DNA of 37,090 nucleotides from JALTBU01 sp964410645 (GCA_964410645.1 CAYPHV010000011.1:1-37090), one strand, 5' to 3'; positions 23,296 through 31,811 are shown, counted from the stretch's first letter. Notes: a model not told the origin generated them from the letters alone. Translations and numbers: made by a program.

Positions 23296-24710
23296 TAGTT
23301 TGCCTCCATTTCTTTAGGTAAATTGAAATATTTTCTTGTGGCTTTTAAAACAGATGCTTCTATGGGCGCAAAAGCAAAATTGTCATCTACTGTAATCCCA
23401 GCCGCTTTTAATTTATCTTTAGGGATTTGATCTATTTTTGCTGTTAAAAGCAATTTACAGTCTTTTAGTACGTCTGTTATTTCATTTACAGGATTATCAG
23501 ATTCAGCTGTCTTGGCATATTCTCTGGTTATTCTTCTGGGTTGTACAAACATAACGCCATTATCTCCCGCCTTATAGATTAAAAATTCTTTAGTAGCGTC
23601 GAAATGCTGATTAATTATTCCTTTTCCGGCGGTTGTAACTGCAACTAAAATAGTTTTATTGTTTGAACTTAAATTTTCTTCTGACTGTTTTGCTTTTTTA
23701 TTTGCATTTTCTAAAATTTTTCTCCATTCTTCTATTTTTTGGTGGGCTTTTTTTCTGGCTTTAATATTGTAATGTTTTTCAAGCTCTTCAAAACTTTTAT
23801 TTACAAACACATCTTTTGTAAATTTTGCGCCTCTGTCTTCTCCTATAAGTCCGACGGCATCGGCCCTGCATTGTCTGCAGTGTTTCATGAGCCTTACATT
23901 TGTACCGCAGGCTTTCTGAACTTCCATAACCTGTTGTGGCGTAGCGCTCGGAACTCCTTCTAGTCCAAATTTGGTTCCATATTTTGGATCTGAAATAAGC
24001 GGCATAATATTATGTAAAAACGCCCCCATTTCTTTTAATTTTTTTACAACTTTCGGCAGATGTTTGTCGTTTATTCCTGGAATTAAAACAGAATTTACTT
24101 TAATTAAAATCCCTTTTTCAACGCATTTTTTAATACCTTCGATTTGTCTTTCAAGCAGAATTTTTGCTGCAACTTTGCCAAAATATCTTTTGTGGTTGTA
24201 ATAAATCCAAGAGTATATTTTTGAGCCGATTTCACCTGTTTCATCAATACTATTTATTGTAACAGTTAAATGTTCAACTCCGTATTTTACAAGTTCATCT
24301 ACATAATCCGGAAGAGCCAGTCCGTTTGTTGAAAGGCACAGTTTAAGATCAGGCGCTTTTTCTCTGACTAACCTGAAAGTTTCAAATGTGTTTTTTGGAT
24401 TTGCAAGTGCATCGCCTGGCCCTGCTATACCCAAAACACTGAGACGCTGGACTTCTCCTCCTACATAAAGTACTTTTTTTATTGCTTCTTTTGGGGTCAT
24501 TCTTTCACTTGTAACCCCGGGGCGGCTTTCGTTAGAGCAGTCATATTTTCTGTTGCAATAATTACACTGGATATTACACGCCGGTGCTACTGCTGCATGA
24601 ATACGAGCATAATGGTGATGGGCATCTTCACAATAACAGGGGTGGTTGTTTATTTTTTCTTTTATATCTTCCGGTAAAAAATTTTTATTTTGTGTTGCTG
24701 AAGAATTCAT
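23295..24710 (-). CDS. nifB: FeMo-cofactor biosynthesis radical SAM protein NifB
   Basis: A 471-residue NifB that builds NifB-co, the 8Fe core with carbide. The radical-SAM motif is Cys45-x3-Cys49-x2-Cys52 (P-A-C-N-I-Q-C-N-Y-C-N). G-I-A-G-P-G-D-A is the SAM-binding glycine region, and C-R-Q-C-R-A-D near 280 carries further cluster cysteines. From about 350 to the end a NifX-like cofactor-binding domain is fused, so this is the two-domain form. It heads nifB-nifV-ORF92-LRR/GNAT behind its own sigma-54-type promoter and is divergent from the SIR2-like gene. Confidence 0.97.
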   Translation of the reverse strand: MNSSATQNKNFLPEDIKEKINNHPCYCEDAHHHYARIHAAVAPACNIQCNYCNRKYDCSNESRPGVTSERMTPKEAIKKVLYVGGEVQRLSVLGIAGPGDALANPKNTFETFRLVREKAPDLKLCLSTNGLALPDYVDELVKYGVEHLTVTINSIDETGEIGSKIYSWIYYNHKRYFGKVAAKILLERQIEGIKKCVEKGILIKVNSVLIPGINDKHLPKVVKKLKEMGAFLHNIMPLISDPKYGTKFGLEGVPSATPQQVMEVQKACGTNVRLMKHCRQCRADAVGLIGEDRGAKFTKDVFVNKSFEELEKHYNIKARKKAHQKIEEWRKILENANKKAKQSEENLSSNNKTILVAVTTAGKGIINQHFDATKEFLIYKAGDNGVMFVQPRRITREYAKTAESDNPVNEITDVLKDCKLLLTAKIDQIPKDKLKAAGITVDDNFAFAPIEASVLKATRKYFNLPKEMEAN

Positions 24711-24743
24711 CTTATCTCCTTAATATTTTATTAAAAAAGTATA

Positions 24744-24759
24744 TGCAATAATTATTCTA
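24744..24759 (-). promoter_or_regulatory. Sigma-54-type promoter of the nifB operon
   Basis: The minus strand reads TAGAATAATTATTGCA, with AG and GC ten bases apart, about 34 bases before the nifB ATG. It lies only 25 bases from the oppositely directed promoter at 24785-24800, so one activator bound between or near them could serve both. Confidence 0.72.
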
Positions 24760-24784
24760 TTGATATTAAGTAATATATTTTATT

Positions 24785-24800
24785 TAGAACGGTTGTTGCA
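24785..24800 (+). promoter_or_regulatory. Sigma-54-type promoter of the SIR2-like gene
   Basis: The plus strand reads TAGAACGGTTGTTGCA, with AG and GC ten bases apart. It is 43 bases upstream of the ATG at 24844 and back to back with the nifB promoter. Confidence 0.7.
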
Positions 24801-24843
24801 TATATGTTTTATAAAGATTTACAATAAAAAAAGGATGTGAAAT

Positions 24844-25680
24844 ATGAAAGAATTAATTAAAAACATAAAAAAAGAGATTCAAGACAATAAAACAATTCCT
24901 TATTTAGGTATAGGAATTTTCAAAAATGTTAAAACCAAAGAAGGCGAACAGATGCCGTATGATTCTGATTCACTTATTTTAATGATGAATAATGGTAGGC
25001 CCATGAGTCCAAGACTTATGTATGAATTTTCAAGAGCCGCTATGCATTTGGAACAAAGAAGAGGCCATGAATATATACAACAGCTAATAAACTGGATATA
25101 TACCAAACCGTTTGAACCAACTAAGCTACATAAAGAAATTATAAATTTAAATCCAATCTATATAATAGATACAAATAGAGATTTAAAATTTCAAGAAATT
25201 CTTTCAAATACGCCTTATATCCTTATTATAGGAAAAGCGAGAATTTTAGGCAATGATTGCAGATTTGAAATTTACAAATGGGAAGTAGAAACAAAAAAAT
25301 ATATAAAAAGCACTCAAGAAGAGTTGGAAAATGCTCAAAAAATTCTTTTTAAACCTATGGGTTCACCTCTTCCAACACCTGGATTTGTTATTTCAGATGC
25401 AGATTATGTGGATTGGTTTACTGAAGCCATGGGTGGACTTGCCGTTCCGCCATTTCTAAAAAAATACAGAAAAGGTAAAAAATATCTGTTTTTAGGAACT
25501 AATTTTTCAACAGATACAGACAGAATGGCGGCAAATGAGCTGACTTTGGATTTAGAAGGCGGATATTATGTAAAAGAACTTCCTTTGACAAAAAAAGAGG
25601 AAAAATTTTTAAAAAAACATAATCTAATCCATATTTCAATATCTCTGGAAGAATTTTATAAATACTTTTATCTTACTTAA
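24844..25680 (+). CDS. SIR2-like domain protein, nif regulon
   Basis: A 278-residue soluble protein whose landmarks match SIR2-like (SIR2_2 type) proteins: T-I-P-Y-L-G-I-G-I-F at 17-26 in place of the NAD-loop P-F-x-G-A-G, I-I-D-T-N-R-D at 107-113 for the T-x-N-x-D segment, F-V-I-S-D-A-D-Y at 181-188, and L-F-L-G-T-N-F-S-T-D at 215-224. Where the family normally has the catalytic His in K-x-H-G-S there is K-P-M-G-S (170-174), so His appears to be Met. It may bind NAD or ADP-ribose without deacylase chemistry. It has an AAGG start site and a sigma-54-type promoter shared back to back with nifB. The stop overlaps the opposing ferredoxin stop. Function is unknown. Confidence 0.65.
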   Translation: MKELIKNIKKEIQDNKTIPYLGIGIFKNVKTKEGEQMPYDSDSLILMMNNGRPMSPRLMYEFSRAAMHLEQRRGHEYIQQLINWIYTKPFEPTKLHKEIINLNPIYIIDTNRDLKFQEILSNTPYILIIGKARILGNDCRFEIYKWEVETKKYIKSTQEELENAQKILFKPMGSPLPTPGFVISDADYVDWFTEAMGGLAVPPFLKKYRKGKKYLFLGTNFSTDTDRMAANELTLDLEGGYYVKELPLTKKEEKFLKKHNLIHISISLEEFYKYFYLT

Positions 25681-26063
25681 ATCCTCGGAGGAATTTCCTG
25701 AACTTCTTTGCCAATTCCTCTTAATTTTGAAGGAATGTCTTTTCTGTATTTTTTTTCCCTTAAAGTAGGGGTTTTAAGTTTGCCGTCTTTTGTAGTACTT
25801 ATTTTATATTTATTGCTATTTAAAAAATGACTTTCAAATTCTTTAATATAAGGATAATCCCAGGTTATTGCTCCGGTTGATGGGCAAATCGCCGCACACT
25901 GAGGGTCTTCGTATACACCTACGCATTCTATACATTTTTCCGGTTGTACATAATATTGCTTTTCACCTGTAGGATTTAAAGAATCATCAACTATTGCATT
26001 AACCGGGCAAACCTGTTTGCATGCGTCGCAGTTTATGCAACTTTTTCCTATAATTACAGCCAT
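25677..26063 (-). CDS. Nif-type 2x[4Fe-4S] ferredoxin (copy 2)
   Basis: A 128-residue ferredoxin. The first motif is C9-x2-C12-x2-C15-x3-C19-P; the second is C44-x2-C47-x8-C56-x3-C60-P, the longer x8 form typical of nif ferredoxins (FdxN/FdIII-like). A C-terminal extension of about 60 residues follows a conserved W-D-Y-P-Y. It is a paralogue of the next gene upstream, with the same layout. Ferredoxins of this kind carry electrons to NifH or to NifB. It lies 140 bases after its paralogue with no sigma-54 promoter of its own that I can see, so it is probably read from 26650. Its stop overlaps the SIR2-like gene's stop by three bases. Confidence 0.88.
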   Translation of the reverse strand: MAVIIGKSCINCDACKQVCPVNAIVDDSLNPTGEKQYYVQPEKCIECVGVYEDPQCAAICPSTGAITWDYPYIKEFESHFLNSNKYKISTTKDGKLKTPTLREKKYRKDIPSKLRGIGKEVQEIPPRI

Positions 26064-26203
26064 AATATCTCCTTTTATATATTTTCAAAAGTCATATCGG
26101 AGGGTTATTTTGTATTTATTTTATAAATAAAAATTTTTATACCATCCAAAATGCCCGTTGATTTTTTCTTCATTATCAAATACAAAAACTATAAATATAC
26201 TTT

Positions 26204-26602
26204 TTAAGCTTTAAAAAAATTTAAAACTCCAGAGTGTGCTTTTCTCTTTTCCATAGGTACAGATTCAATAAAAGGTTTTTCTTTAATTGTAGGAAGCATT
26301 AAACCTTTTTTCTTATGAACTCTTATTTTATAAACGCCTTCACTGTTTCCTTTCTCATAATATTCGCTAAATTCTTTTGTATATGGTAAATCCCATACAA
26401 TACACCCTTCTGTCGGACACGCTTCCGCACATCTTGGCACATCTGCAAGACCCACACATTCAACACAGTTTTCAGGTTTTACATAAAAACGTTTTCCCAT
26501 ATACGGATTTTTATCCTTTGTATTATCTAAAATTGCAGCCATTGGACATTCACTGGCACAATCTCCACAGTTTATACAAGATTCAGTTATCATAACAGCC
26601 AT
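26204..26602 (-). CDS. Nif-type 2x[4Fe-4S] ferredoxin (copy 1)
   Basis: A 132-residue ferredoxin with C9-x2-C12-x2-C15-x3-C19-P and C46-x2-C49-x8-C58-x3-C62-P, followed by W-D-L-P-Y and a basic C-terminal extension. It is closely similar in plan to the gene at 25677, so the two look like an old tandem duplication. A sigma-54-type promoter sits directly before it, which supports a nitrogen-fixation role as electron donor to NifH or in FeMo-cofactor synthesis. CTCC on the plus strand marks its ribosome site. No flavodoxin gene is seen in the window. Confidence 0.9.
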   Translation of the reverse strand: MAVMITESCINCGDCASECPMAAILDNTKDKNPYMGKRFYVKPENCVECVGLADVPRCAEACPTEGCIVWDLPYTKEFSEYYEKGNSEGVYKIRVHKKKGLMLPTIKEKPFIESVPMEKRKAHSGVLNFFKA

Positions 26603-26634
26603 TTTTACTCCTTAATTGATTTTAAAAAAGTAAA

Positions 26635-26650
26635 TGCAATTTTTGTTCTA
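26635..26650 (-). promoter_or_regulatory. Sigma-54-type promoter of the ferredoxin pair
   Basis: The minus strand reads TAGAACAAAAATTGCA, with AG and GC ten bases apart. Its first three bases, TAG, are also the stop codon of the upstream transporter gene. Confidence 0.68.
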
Positions 26651-28231
26651 AATCTTTAAAACAAGCTGAGAAAGAAGAATTGTAATTACCAAAGAGATTG
26701 GATAAACAACCGTATAAGCAATAGACGGATAATCAGATTTTGAAACAGAGTTTACAACGGTGAGTGTAGGGGTTGATGTCATTCCTCCGGATAAAACACC
26801 TAAAATATTTAAAAAATTCATTTTTAAAAAAACCCTGCATATAAAAGCCGTTAAAAAAAGTGAAAATGTAATTGAAAAAAACCCGATATATATAGGTAAA
26901 AATCCATTTTTGGAAAGTTCTTCCAAAAGATATTTTCCGGCATTTGTTCCGATAGCCACCATAAATATTAACTGTCCGGAAGTTTTCAATACACTGTTTG
27001 AATTGGGGGAAAGCTGAAAAACAATATTTCCTATTCTCCCTATTCTCCCCAGAATTAAAGCCGTAATTAATATACCTCCTACAAAACTAAGTTTAATTTC
27101 TCCTACAAACGGTAAATAGAAAGGTATGCCCCCTAAAGCTATGCCGGAAATTATACCCAGGGATATGGATAAAAAATCAGCTGCCGGATATTTCAAAAGA
27201 TCATTTCCTATAAGCTTTGTAATTCTTTGTCCGTATTTCTCAGGAGCAACTACATAAAGTTTATCACCAAGCATTAATGTTAATGACGGATAAGGCTTTA
27301 TATCTATTCCTGCTCTTCTTACTTTTGTAACAACAGCCCTGAGGGATTTTAATTCTTTTAAACTTCCGATTTTTTTACCGACTATGTTTTTTGATGTTAC
27401 AAGCAGTTTGAAAATTTTCATATCATCGTGAAATTTATAAGCATCCCCTATTTCATTTCCGAGTATAATATATAAAGATTTCAGCTGTTCTTTACTCCCA
27501 GAAGCTCTTACTATGTCGTTATAATGCAAATATATATCCTCTTTTTCTTTCGAATCTTCTAAATTTTGCGATTCAACTCTTTCTATAATAGTTGATGTTA
27601 TTTTTTCCACCTGGGATTTTTTAACAGGTTGTTTTTTAAAACTTTCATTTGTAATTTTGAAATTTTTTGTAAGGATTAAAGGACTTTTTTCTTTTTTTTC
27701 TTTTTCATAATTTTCAATTTCTTTATTTAAATCCACCCTAAACATAACAGGCAGCATTCTTACAAAAAATATAGTAACAAAAAGACTAACAGGATAAACA
27801 GCCCCGAATGTAACAGAAATTGTAGGATCGTTTTTTACTTCAAGAGCACTGGCGAGTGAGGGGACATTGGTTAGTGAGCCTGTAAGAATTCCGGCTATAA
27901 CGCTTTTTTTTAAATTAAAATAACTACCCCCAAAATATATACATATAAAAACACTAAGCAGTAAAAAAACGGCAATAATATTTAATTTAATTCCTTCATT
28001 TTTGATTGTTTCAAAAAATCCGGGACCTGATTGAAGACCCACAGCGTAAATAAAAATAGCCAAACCAAAAAGTTTAAAATTATCAGAAATAACCATACCA
28101 AAATGCCCGGCAATCAATGCAACCAGAAAAATAGCGGTAATACCTAAAGAAAATCCCTTAATTTTTATATTTCCTATAATATATCCGATTGATATAATAA
28201 AAAAAAGATAAAATGTTTCGCTGTTTATCAT
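26648..28231 (-). CDS. AspT/YidE-type transporter with RCK_C domain
   Basis: A membrane protein of about 527 residues in the aspartate:alanine exchanger superfamily (YidE/YbjL relatives). The N-terminal half has about five helices and G-S-L-T-N-V-P-S-L-A. A charged, lysine-rich cytoplasmic stretch (about 170-250) leads to an RCK_C (TrkA-C) ligand domain at about 255-345. The C-terminal helices include G-M-T-S-T-P-T-L, the repeated half-motif. The substrate is unknown; dicarboxylates or amino acids are known for a few members. The second of two adjacent ATGs fits AAGG better. A sigma-70-type -10 lies upstream, so it is probably not part of the nif regulon although it is embedded in it. Confidence 0.85.
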   Translation of the reverse strand: MINSETFYLFFIISIGYIIGNIKIKGFSLGITAIFLVALIAGHFGMVISDNFKLFGLAIFIYAVGLQSGPGFFETIKNEGIKLNIIAVFLLLSVFICIYFGGSYFNLKKSVIAGILTGSLTNVPSLASALEVKNDPTISVTFGAVYPVSLFVTIFFVRMLPVMFRVDLNKEIENYEKEKKEKSPLILTKNFKITNESFKKQPVKKSQVEKITSTIIERVESQNLEDSKEKEDIYLHYNDIVRASGSKEQLKSLYIILGNEIGDAYKFHDDMKIFKLLVTSKNIVGKKIGSLKELKSLRAVVTKVRRAGIDIKPYPSLTLMLGDKLYVVAPEKYGQRITKLIGNDLLKYPAADFLSISLGIISGIALGGIPFYLPFVGEIKLSFVGGILITALILGRIGRIGNIVFQLSPNSNSVLKTSGQLIFMVAIGTNAGKYLLEELSKNGFLPIYIGFFSITFSLFLTAFICRVFLKMNFLNILGVLSGGMTSTPTLTVVNSVSKSDYPSIAYTVVYPISLVITILLSQLVLKI

Positions 28232-28281
28232 CATAGCCTTAAATCTTTAATTTGCTTTTATTTAATAAAGTATTAAACAGA

Positions 28282-28287
28282 ATTATA
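28282..28287 (-). promoter_or_regulatory. Probable -10 box of the transporter gene
   Basis: TATAAT on the minus strand, 51 bases before the start. A poor -35 (TTATAA) is found 17 bases further upstream. No sigma-54 pattern is present here. Confidence 0.4.
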
Positions 28288-28379
28288 CTACTTTAAAAAA
28301 ACTTTTATAATTTTTATTTATCAAATTTATATTAATTTTCTACTTAGTATAGTTAGTAAAATTCTTTTTATTTTTTAGA

Positions 28380-28398
28380 TTGATTATTTTTTAATCAA
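28380..28398. promoter_or_regulatory. Dyad upstream of nifA
   Basis: TTGATTA and TAATCAA form perfect seven-base inverted arms around five T's, 77 bases before the preferred nifA start. The outer TTGAT...ATCAA resembles an FNR/CRP half-site pair, but the spacing is nine bases, not four. It could be an operator for nifA or a weak hairpin. No sigma-54 promoter is visible before nifA. Confidence 0.35.
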
Positions 28399-28474
28399 AA
28401 AAATGTTACTTTTTTTACTTTTTTTTGATATTTTATGTATATATTGTTTATTAATTTATAATAAAGGAAATCTA

Positions 28475-30061
28475 ATGCCTAATAATGATTTTAATTTGGA
28501 AAAATGTAAAAATTGTAAAGCTTTGCATTCATATAAACAGCTAAAATTATTATATGAAATAGCGAATTTGTTGAATAGTTATGAAGATATAAGAAAAAGT
28601 ATTGAAAAAAGTATGAAATTACTAAAAAACGAACAATATTTTGAAAGATGCGCCCTTTTTATTTATGAAAAAGAAAATAATTATCTCTCACTGTTTGCAT
28701 CAGCAGGACTTACCTCACAACAAAAGAAATTGGCTATATATAAACTAGGTGAAGGTGCAACCGGACTTGCTGCTAAGGCAAAAGAACCTGTTGTTATAGA
28801 AAATATTCATAATAATATTCTTTATTTAAATAAAATGGGGACAAGAAACACATCTATTATTTCATATGTGGCCGTTCCAATTATTGGACAAAATGAAATA
28901 TTGGGCGTTGTTTCTGTGAATTTAGCTAAAGAGAGCAAAGTCAATTTTGAAGAAATCATAACAATGATGACAATATTCGGCTCACTTTCAATCGGTGCAA
29001 TAAACTATAGAAAAAAGATTGAAAAAGAAAAAGAAAATCTAAAAGAACTTAGCAGTTATTATAAAAAAGAAATGTTAAACGAGTATCAATTTGAGAATAT
29101 TATAGGCAGAAGTTCAAAAATGAAAAAAATTTTCAATATACTTAAAACAGTTGCGCCAAGCGATGCAACCATACTTATTAGAGGAGAAACCGGAACAGGA
29201 AAAGAACTTATAGCAACAGCTATTCATAACTTAAGCAAAAGAAAAAACGGACCCTTGATCAAACTAAACTGTGCGGCAATTAGCGAAACACTTCTTGAAT
29301 CCGAACTTTTTGGGCATGAAAAAGGGGCTTTTACCGATGCAAAAGAGGCTAAAAAAGGACGTTTTGAACTGGCTGACAAAGGAAGTTTGTTTCTTGACGA
29401 AATAGGGGACGTATCTCCTAAAATGCAGGTAAAATTACTAAGGATTCTTCAAGAAAAAGAATTTGAACGTGTCGGGGGAGTCAAAACAATTAAAACTGAC
29501 GTAAGACTTATAGCGGCAACAAACAGAAATTTAGAACAAATGGTTGAAAAAGGCGAATTTAGAAAAGATTTATATTATAGATTAAATGTTATACCTATTA
29601 ATCTTCCGCCTTTAAGGGAAAGATATGAAGATGTCCCTTTAATTATTAATTTTTATTTGGAAAAGTATATGAAAGAAAATAATAAAAATATGTTTTTTAG
29701 CAAAGAAACCATGGAATTACTGCTACATTATCCATGGCCTGGGAATATTCGTGAGCTTCAAAATATAATGGAAAGAACGGTGCTTATTTGTCCTAACGGA
29801 GAAATTAAACCAAAAATGCTTAATTTTGTGCTTCCGTATAATTTTCAAAAATTTTATGCAAATGAAGAAGAAAACGAAGATGTGAAGCCTAATCAAAAAC
29901 AAAAAGTACCGACAAAAAAAGAATTACATAAGATGGAAAAAGAGGCGATTATAGAAGCGTTAATCAAAACAGGCGGAGTTCAAACAAAAGCAGCAAAACT
30001 CCTTGAAATGAGCACAAGACAAATCGGATATAAAATAAAAAAATATAGTATTGAATTATAA
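28475..30061 (+). CDS. nifA: Sigma-54-dependent activator NifA
   Basis: A 528-residue enhancer-binding protein from the ATG at 28475 (AAAGG before it; upstream in-frame codons add a hydrophobic stretch unlike the family). The order is an N-terminal C-K-N-C (Cys11, Cys14), a GAF domain at about 28-180, and an AAA+ domain at about 208-430 with Walker A G-E-T-G-T-G-K-E (237-244) and L-F-L-D-E-I-G for Walker B. A Fis-type helix-turn-helix closes the protein (T-K-A-A-K-L-L-E-M-S-T-R-Q-I). The sigma-54 contact loop reads GAFTDA at 284-289 instead of GAFTGA. The linker before the HTH has no cysteines, unlike oxygen-sensing rhizobial NifA. Context makes NifA the best name. Confidence 0.88.
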   Translation: MPNNDFNLEKCKNCKALHSYKQLKLLYEIANLLNSYEDIRKSIEKSMKLLKNEQYFERCALFIYEKENNYLSLFASAGLTSQQKKLAIYKLGEGATGLAAKAKEPVVIENIHNNILYLNKMGTRNTSIISYVAVPIIGQNEILGVVSVNLAKESKVNFEEIITMMTIFGSLSIGAINYRKKIEKEKENLKELSSYYKKEMLNEYQFENIIGRSSKMKKIFNILKTVAPSDATILIRGETGTGKELIATAIHNLSKRKNGPLIKLNCAAISETLLESELFGHEKGAFTDAKEAKKGRFELADKGSLFLDEIGDVSPKMQVKLLRILQEKEFERVGGVKTIKTDVRLIAATNRNLEQMVEKGEFRKDLYYRLNVIPINLPPLRERYEDVPLIINFYLEKYMKENNKNMFFSKETMELLLHYPWPGNIRELQNIMERTVLICPNGEIKPKMLNFVLPYNFQKFYANEEENEDVKPNQKQKVPTKKELHKMEKEAIIEALIKTGGVQTKAAKLLEMSTRQIGYKIKKYSIEL

Positions 30062-30096
30062 AGAAATCTTTTAATTGCTGTTTATCAATTTTGTAT

Positions 30097-30118
30097 TTGC
30101 CTGATTGGGCAATTTTTT
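30097..30118 (+). terminator. Intrinsic terminator of nifA
   Basis: TTGCC-TGATTG-GGCAA folds as a five-base stem with a six-base loop and is followed at once by six T's, 36 bases after the nifA stop. It reaches the end of the convergent flavoprotein gene. Confidence 0.7.
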
Positions 30119-31811
30119 ACGCAATATTATTCTTGCCATATCTCATTTTTTTTATTGATTTATCTATTATTTTTTTTATTTTGTATTGAAAATCTATTTT
30201 AAAATTTGATTCAGGAAAAATTTTTAAATATCTTTTTGAAAATTTCATAATACAGGTATTTAAATTGTCATAGTATTTATCGGTATATGGATAATCAATT
30301 CTATAATGTACGCCTCTGCTTTCTTCTCTATGCATGGCACTTAGTACTATCATTTCTGCAATTAACAAAGAGTTTAAAAATTCTAAAATTAAAGATAATT
30401 CCACATTATTTTCTTTTTCTTTATTGACACAACAAATTCCAAGTTTTAGTTCTCTTAAATAAGAAATATAATCATATGCTTTAAGCAGGGATTCTTCGGA
30501 TCGGAAAGGGCCGGCATTGAGAAAGAGTGTTTCGCCTAAATTTGTTTTTAATGCGTTTATGTTATATTTATTTTCTCCGTTTAATATATGCTTGATTTGT
30601 TTTTCGTCTTTTTCTATAGTAATAAAATCAATAGGCTTAAATCCTTCATTTTTTGCATAAAATGCCGCTTCTTTTCCGGCAATTTTACCAAAATAAGATG
30701 ATTCAAGAAGAGAGTTTCCTCCGAGTCTGTTTGCCCCGTGAACGCCGCTCATTGCACATTCTCCACATGCATATACTCCATCCATTGTGGTTGAAGCATC
30801 TTCTCTAATCCAGATTCCGCCTATAGTATAATGTGCCGCAGGTGTTATTTCTAATAATTCTTTTTTTATATCAATACCTGCACCCATTAAAGCAGTTTTA
30901 TATGTGGAAGGAAGTTTTTCATCAATAATTTTTGTATCTAAATATCTAAAATCAAGATATATTTTATGTCCGTCTTTCATATGTTCTAAAATTGTTCTTG
31001 TAAGAATATCCCTTGTCGAAAGTTCATCGGTAAAACGTTTTCCTGTTTCATCTACCAAAAAAGCCCCTTCGCCTCTTGCCGCTTCTGAAATTAAAGAGCC
31101 GCCTTTTTTAAGAGCTGTTGGATGAAACTGAACAAACTCCATATTCGAAATTTTAATGCCCGCTCTAAAAGCTGCCGCTATCAGGTCTCCGGAGCTTTCT
31201 TGCGAATTTGTGGTATGCCCCTTATATATACCTGCATATCCTCCACCTGCTAATATTAATGCTTTACATCCCAAAGCTGTTATCTGTGAATCTTTTCTTC
31301 TTAAAACGGAGATGCCGGATATTTTTCTTTTATAAGATATGAGATTTAACATCTGATAATTTGTATAAAATTCAATACCTTCTTTTCTGCAAGCCTGCAG
31401 CAATGACATAACTATGGCAGAACCGGTTTTATCTGCCACATAACAGGTTCTTTTTTTACTTCCTCCCCCAAATGCCCTTTGTGCTATTTTATTATCGTCT
31501 GTTTTATTAAATTTTACTCCTAAATCAATGAGTTCATTTATAATATTGGGAGCATCTTTGCACATTTTTTGAACAAGTTTATTTTTTGCCAATTTTTTGG
31601 CGGCTTTTATAGTGTCTTGGGCATGAAGTGTCGGAGAATCGCCTTCATCAGTATATAAAACGGCGTTTATTCCTCCTGAAGCAACGGCAGAATTTGATCT
31701 TAGTAAAGAACTTTTTGTAATTACAGCTACACTAGAACCGTTTCTTTTTGCATTTAGAGCTGCAAATAAACCTGAGATTCCACTTCCTACTATTACTACG
31801 TCGTATAACAT
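30117..31811 (-). CDS. FAD flavoprotein of the fumarate reductase / aspartate oxidase family
   Basis: A 564-residue soluble flavoprotein. V-V-I-V-G-S-G-I-S-G at 5-14 binds FAD. The catalytic set of the family is present: H230-P-T-A-L, R-G-E-G-A-F-L, Arg267 in S-T-R-D-I-L, His327 in A-A-H-Y-T-I-G-G, and Arg362 in G-A-N-R-L-G-G-N-S-L-L-E. Position 40 is Asn (R-S-N-S) where FrdA/SdhA have the His that binds FAD covalently, so FAD is probably non-covalent. The Q-R-A-F-G-G-G segment at 111-117 resembles FrdA/SdhA rather than the E-G-G-H of NadB. No iron-sulfur subunit lies beside it. It begins one base after the aldo/keto reductase gene and shares that gene's sigma-54-type promoter. A fumarate-linked redox role is possible. 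Confidence 0.8.
   Translation of the reverse strand: MLYDVVIVGSGISGLFAALNAKRNGSSVAVITKSSLLRSNSAVASGGINAVLYTDEGDSPTLHAQDTIKAAKKLAKNKLVQKMCKDAPNIINELIDLGVKFNKTDDNKIAQRAFGGGSKKRTCYVADKTGSAIVMSLLQACRKEGIEFYTNYQMLNLISYKRKISGISVLRRKDSQITALGCKALILAGGGYAGIYKGHTTNSQESSGDLIAAAFRAGIKISNMEFVQFHPTALKKGGSLISEAARGEGAFLVDETGKRFTDELSTRDILTRTILEHMKDGHKIYLDFRYLDTKIIDEKLPSTYKTALMGAGIDIKKELLEITPAAHYTIGGIWIREDASTTMDGVYACGECAMSGVHGANRLGGNSLLESSYFGKIAGKEAAFYAKNEGFKPIDFITIEKDEKQIKHILNGENKYNINALKTNLGETLFLNAGPFRSEESLLKAYDYISYLRELKLGICCVNKEKENNVELSLILEFLNSLLIAEMIVLSAMHREESRGVHYRIDYPYTDKYYDNLNTCIMKFSKRYLKIFPESNFKIDFQYKIKKIIDKSIKKMRYGKNNIA

Noticed and set aside
28380..28398. FNR box upstream of nifA
   Set aside because: The half-sites TTGAT/ATCAA are present but separated by nine bases instead of four, so it is kept only as an unnamed dyad.
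28403..28474. N-terminal hydrophobic extension of NifA
   Set aside because: The in-frame ATG at 28403 would add a membrane-like stretch unlike the family, while AAAGG precedes the ATG at 28475.
30117..31811. Firm naming of the flavoprotein as NadB (L-aspartate oxidase)
   Set aside because: The substrate loop resembles FrdA/SdhA (Q-R-A-F-G-G-G) rather than the E-G-G-H type of NadB, no nadA or nadC is adjacent, and the promoter is of nif type.
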